Positions 5,133 to 7,259 of a stretch of 7,259 nt of DNA are shown in pieces. The position numbers and the translations under genes are program-made. The notes beneath the pieces were generated by a model. That model searched no databases, was not told the origin of the DNA, and worked only from the letters and a program-made list of their open reading frames with translations. Every line of letters begins with the position of its first letter. Position 1 is the first letter of the stretch. This DNA is from an uncultured Anaerolineaceae bacterium (GTDB lineage Bacteria > Chloroflexota > Anaerolineae > Anaerolineales > Anaerolineaceae): NCBI GenBank assembly GCA_937890875.1, contig CALAEB010000381.1:1-7259 (forward strand), written 5' to 3'.

Positions 5133-6233
5133 ATGGAAAACCTCTCAAGCGTCAGCGCAACCCCCGGCCCGTTCTGGAACGATTGGCGATGGCAGATGAA
5201 AAACCGCATTACCGACGCCGCAGGCCTGGCTACCTATATTTCCCTTACATCTCAGCAGGCTGAGGAGATCGATCAATGCCTGCGGCAGTTCCGCATGGCA
5301 GTTACACCTTATTACGCCTCGTTGATGGACCCCGTCAATCAGAGTTGCCCCATACGCCGTCAGGCAGTGCCTGCGACAGCGGAAACGCACCTGGCTCCCT
5401 ATGAGCTTCGTGATCCGCTCGCCGAAGAAAACAGCAGCCCCGTGCCAAACCTGGTACACCGCTATCCCGACCGGGTGCTCTTGCTGGCCACCCATATGTG
5501 TTCCATGTATTGCCGTCATTGCACGCGCCGCAGGCTTGTGGGGCAGGAAGACCGCGCGATCACGCTGGCCGAACTTGAGCGGGTGGTGGCCTATATTGAG
5601 GCCAACTCTCAAATAAGGGATGTGCTGATCTCCGGCGGTGATCCGCTGTGCATGGGGGACGCCATTGTGGAGCGGATCGTGGCCCGTATCCGGCGCATCG
5701 CTCATGTTCAAGTTATCCGTATCGGCACGCGTGTGCCTGTCGTTATGCCCATGCGGATCACTTCCAATCTGCTGTCTATGCTCAAAAAATACCAGCCCAT
5801 CTGGATAAACACTCATTTCAACCATCCGAGAGAGCTGACGGACAAGGCCAGGGCTGCCTGCGCTGCCATTGTGGATGCGGGAATTCCTTTGGGGAACCAA
5901 AGCGTGTTGCTCAAAGGCATCAATGATGATGCCGAAACGATGAAGCAGCTGCTTCTTAGCCTTGTACAGGCAAGGGTCAGGCCTTATTATCTGTATCAAT
6001 GCGATTTAAGCCAGGGGCTTTCCCATTTTCGCACCCCGGTTTCGAAAGGTGTGGAAATCATTCAGGCATTAACCGGAAACATATCCGGTTATGCTATTCC
6101 CAAATTCGTTATTGACGCTCCCGGCGGCGGTGGCAAAATTCCCATTGGTCCCGAATATGTCGTGGCTGTGGAGCCCGACCGTTTGGTGCTGAAAAACTAT
6201 GCAGGCGATCTGTTTTACTATCCGAATATTTAA
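5133..6233 (+). CDS. KamA-family radical SAM aminomutase, lysine 2,3-aminomutase-like
   Basis: This is a 366-residue radical SAM enzyme closely resembling lysine 2,3-aminomutase (KamA), which uses a [4Fe-4S] cluster, S-adenosylmethionine and PLP to move the alpha-amino group to the beta carbon. Seen: FWNDWRWQMKNRI (14-26), RMAVTPYYASLMDP (54-67), SPVPNLVHRYPDRVLLL (102-118), the cluster motif CSMYCRHC (Cys123, Cys127, Cys130) followed by TRRR, ISGGDPL (166-172), NTHFNHP (226-232), DAGIPLGNQSVLLKG, YQCDLSQGLSHFRTP (288-302) and FVIDAPGGGGKIP (325-337). By my alignment from memory to the Clostridium subterminale enzyme, numbering is offset by -2 with no gaps: PLP Lys337 is Lys335, and side-chain-reading Asp293 and Asp330 are Asp291 and Asp328. 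It ends at YYPNI, about 48 residues short, lacking the zinc-binding Cys tail, and Cys268 is Asp266. It follows the ligase by 5 nt. Lysine as substrate is likely but unproven. Confidence 0.88.
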   Translation: MENLSSVSATPGPFWNDWRWQMKNRITDAAGLATYISLTSQQAEEIDQCLRQFRMAVTPYYASLMDPVNQSCPIRRQAVPATAETHLAPYELRDPLAEENSSPVPNLVHRYPDRVLLLATHMCSMYCRHCTRRRLVGQEDRAITLAELERVVAYIEANSQIRDVLISGGDPLCMGDAIVERIVARIRRIAHVQVIRIGTRVPVVMPMRITSNLLSMLKKYQPIWINTHFNHPRELTDKARAACAAIVDAGIPLGNQSVLLKGINDDAETMKQLLLSLVQARVRPYYLYQCDLSQGLSHFRTPVSKGVEIIQALTGNISGYAIPKFVIDAPGGGGKIPIGPEYVVAVEPDRLVLKNYAGDLFYYPNI

Positions 6234-6407
6234 AGGCCAACAATAGGGACAAGTTTTTCTTATGCCAAAAACAGTATTATTCGCCTGGTGACATAAAGCA
6301 TACAAAACCTCTCTTATAGTCAGCGCTGCGCTTGGGCCTTTTATCAATTGGTTTTATCGATTGAAGCGGGATCATTCTTGAGCTCTGTAATCGTAAAAAT
6401 ATCATTG

Positions 6408-6479
6408 GAAGGTCTGTTCCTAAACCGCAAGCGCTTTCACGCTGTCAGAAACAACCATATTGATTTCTGCACCGGCCAT
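6408..6479 (-). pseudogene. Broken second copy of the VOC gene 5' end
   Basis: From ATG at 6479 on - the sequence reads MAGAEINMVVSDSVKALAV, then TAG at 6420-6422, then EQTF. This aligns with MIGVEIDLVVSNSVKALAVYEQAF of the VOC gene at 3635, with the stop replacing Tyr20. The AGGAGG site is kept, and similarity continues upstream to about 6523, into the region matching the other gene's promoter. About 80% of bases agree by eye over the coding part, including a 25-bp exact match (6421-6445 with 3577-3601). No VOC sequence follows, so the gene has lost over 80% of its length. Confidence 0.8.
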
Positions 6480-6508
6480 CGTGGCGCCTCCTGCTCAAAT
6501 TTTATTGA

Positions 6509-6559
6509 AAGCATTGCATCATCCGGTATTAAAAGTTGATACCGGATGATGCAATGCTT
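6509..6559 (-). terminator. Long hairpin, likely terminator of the NmrA-like gene
   Basis: The arms 6509-6529 and 6539-6559 are perfect reverse complements (21 bp), and the stem can extend inward by one G-U and two A-U pairs to a 3-nt loop. It lies 16 nt after the stop codon of the minus-strand NmrA-like gene and is followed on - by TTTCAATAAAATTT, a weak U tail. One arm (GCATTGCATCATCC) overlaps the region matching the VOC promoter, so the hairpin seems to have formed in part from that duplicated sequence. Confidence 0.6.
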
Positions 6560-6575
6560 CGCTATTGAGCCGTTT

Positions 6576-7259
6576 CTACAGGATTTCTTTGAGCGCACCA
6601 TCTAACGGCATTAACGGTCTGCCCAAAACGGATTCGAAATCATCACGCTCGACATCCAAAACGCCGTCGCGAATATTACTGTGAATGGCGACCAAATAAT
6701 TGACAAAACTTTCCGGCAGATCCGTCTTCACGAGGAATTCCTGATACGCATCCGCATCCAGGGACATGACTTCAAAATTCTTGCCGGACGCCTCGCGTGC
6801 CGCCTCAGCCAGCTCGGCATAAGTTACCGGTTTGCCGGATAACTCAACAATGCTTTTTTCCTCATAAGTGTTCGACAGAACCCGAGCGGCAGCTTCGCCG
6901 TATTCCCGTTTTAAGGCCCAGCCGACGCGCCCATTCCCCGCAGCGTAGGCAAAGATCCCGTTATGGAAAGCGCCATCAAGAATGAATTTTTCATTCTCAA
7001 GATACCAGTTATTGCGCAAAAACACATGCGCAATCCCGGAGTCAAGGATCAATCCTTCGGTATAAACATGGTCCGGGGCAACGATACATTTCGACTGGTC
7101 CGCGTTGGCAAGACTGGTATAGGCAATGAACCCGATGCCGGCCTGTTTCGCGGCGTTCACCACATTTTTGTGCTGCTGCTGCCGGCTGACCGCTTCCCCC
7201 GGAAGTGAAGAAATAAACAACAAACGGCTGACGCCCTGAAAAGCGTTTTCCAGTGAAGC
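6576..7259 (-). CDS. NmrA/QorB-like NAD(P)H-binding oxidoreductase, 5' end beyond the window
   Basis: The last 227 residues of a short-chain-dehydrogenase-like atypical protein (NmrA/HSCARG, QOR2 branch) are visible; the frame stays open to the right edge (ASLENAFQGVSRLLFISSLPG), so the start lies outside. The family is about 280 residues, so roughly the first 55, including the GxxGxxG dinucleotide loop, are missing here. Seen features: LLFISS, QQQHKNVVNAAKQAGIGFIAYTS (the QorB-like HxNxxxAAxxAG...AYTS segment), a substrate-side segment VFLRNNWYLEN, YAAGNGRVGWALKREYGEAAARVL and PVTYAELAEAAREASGKNFE, ending VLGRPLMPLDGALKEIL. QorB-type members reduce quinones with NADPH, while NmrA itself is a redox sensor; which applies is not decidable. 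A long hairpin follows the stop. Single visible gene on this side. Confidence 0.85.
   Translation of the reverse strand, partial: ASLENAFQGVSRLLFISSLPGEAVSRQQQHKNVVNAAKQAGIGFIAYTSLANADQSKCIVAPDHVYTEGLILDSGIAHVFLRNNWYLENEKFILDGAFHNGIFAYAAGNGRVGWALKREYGEAAARVLSNTYEEKSIVELSGKPVTYAELAEAAREASGKNFEVMSLDADAYQEFLVKTDLPESFVNYLVAIHSNIRDGVLDVERDDFESVLGRPLMPLDGALKEIL

Larger units (their letters stand above)
6234..6575. other. Gene-free stretch after kamA with relics
   Basis: No strong terminator follows the KamA-like gene; only AT-only arms (GTTTTT 6253-6258, AAAAAC 6267-6272) are seen. On - the positions 6415-6344 give a short coding-like run (NDIFTITELKNDPASI, then a stop) that looks like the tail of some protein I cannot name. 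It abuts the broken VOC copy in a different frame. The rest of the stretch is the VOC relic and a long hairpin, listed separately. Confidence 0.5.

Noticed and set aside
6283..6292. 10-mer GCCTGGTGAC shared with the hairpin at 690-730
   Set aside because: Ten-base matches are common by chance and there is no palindrome at this second place.
1..7259. CRISPR arrays, insertion sequences or transposase genes
   Set aside because: No regularly spaced repeats, terminal inverted repeats with target duplications, or transposase-like frames were seen.

Overview
The window reads as a mid-GC Clostridia-type Firmicute chromosome, possibly Oscillospirales; that placement is an inference from the mix of protein families, the strong AGGAGG-type ribosome binding sites and the long perfect intergenic hairpins. 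There is no ribosomal RNA or other phylogenetic marker to fix it.

Layout, left to right. (1) A complete flavodoxin-domain gene on + (140-682), followed by a very long perfect hairpin (687-733). (2) A tRNA-Ser(GCU) with encoded CCA (886-977), with its own extended -10 promoter, then about 400 bases without an intact gene. That stretch holds another 23-bp perfect hairpin (1051-1099) and leads into the 5' end of an ADP-ribosylglycohydrolase (DraG-like) gene broken by a one-base frameshift and then lost (1395-1632). (3) A three-gene minus-strand operon: VOC/glyoxalase-like protein (3635-3189), YdeI/OmpD-associated family protein (3157-2468) and an AlkD-like DNA alkylation repair protein (2484-1780). 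The last two overlap by 17 nt. (4) A gene-free stretch with a decayed tRNA-Ser-like sequence (3833-3917) that still has a promoter-like element in front and now shows UAA in its anticodon loop. (5) A tight + strand two-gene unit: a D-Ala-D-Ala-ligase-like ATP-grasp enzyme (4093-5127) and a lysine 2,3-aminomutase-family radical SAM/PLP enzyme (5133-6233), 5 nt apart. (6) A remnant of a second VOC gene (5' end plus upstream region) on -, a long hairpin, and the 3' part of an NmrA/QorB-like NAD(P)H-binding oxidoreductase that runs off the right edge on -.

The most interesting unit is the ligase plus KamA-like pair. The aminomutase keeps the cluster cysteines, the PLP lysine and both aspartates that read the lysine side chain in lysine 2,3-aminomutase, but it has lost all four zinc ligands of that enzyme (one internal Cys and the C-terminal Cys tail). 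The natural reading is that it makes a beta-amino acid, perhaps beta-lysine, which the ATP-grasp enzyme joins to another carboxylate or amine; the product is unknown. This pair and the decayed tRNA lie between two direct copies of the VOC 5' region (including a 25-bp exact repeat), so the block may have been inserted or duplicated next to the VOC gene. The minus operon looks like ordinary accessory stress or detoxification genes. Broken genes (DraG, VOC copy, tRNA-Ser) on both sides mark the area as rearranged.
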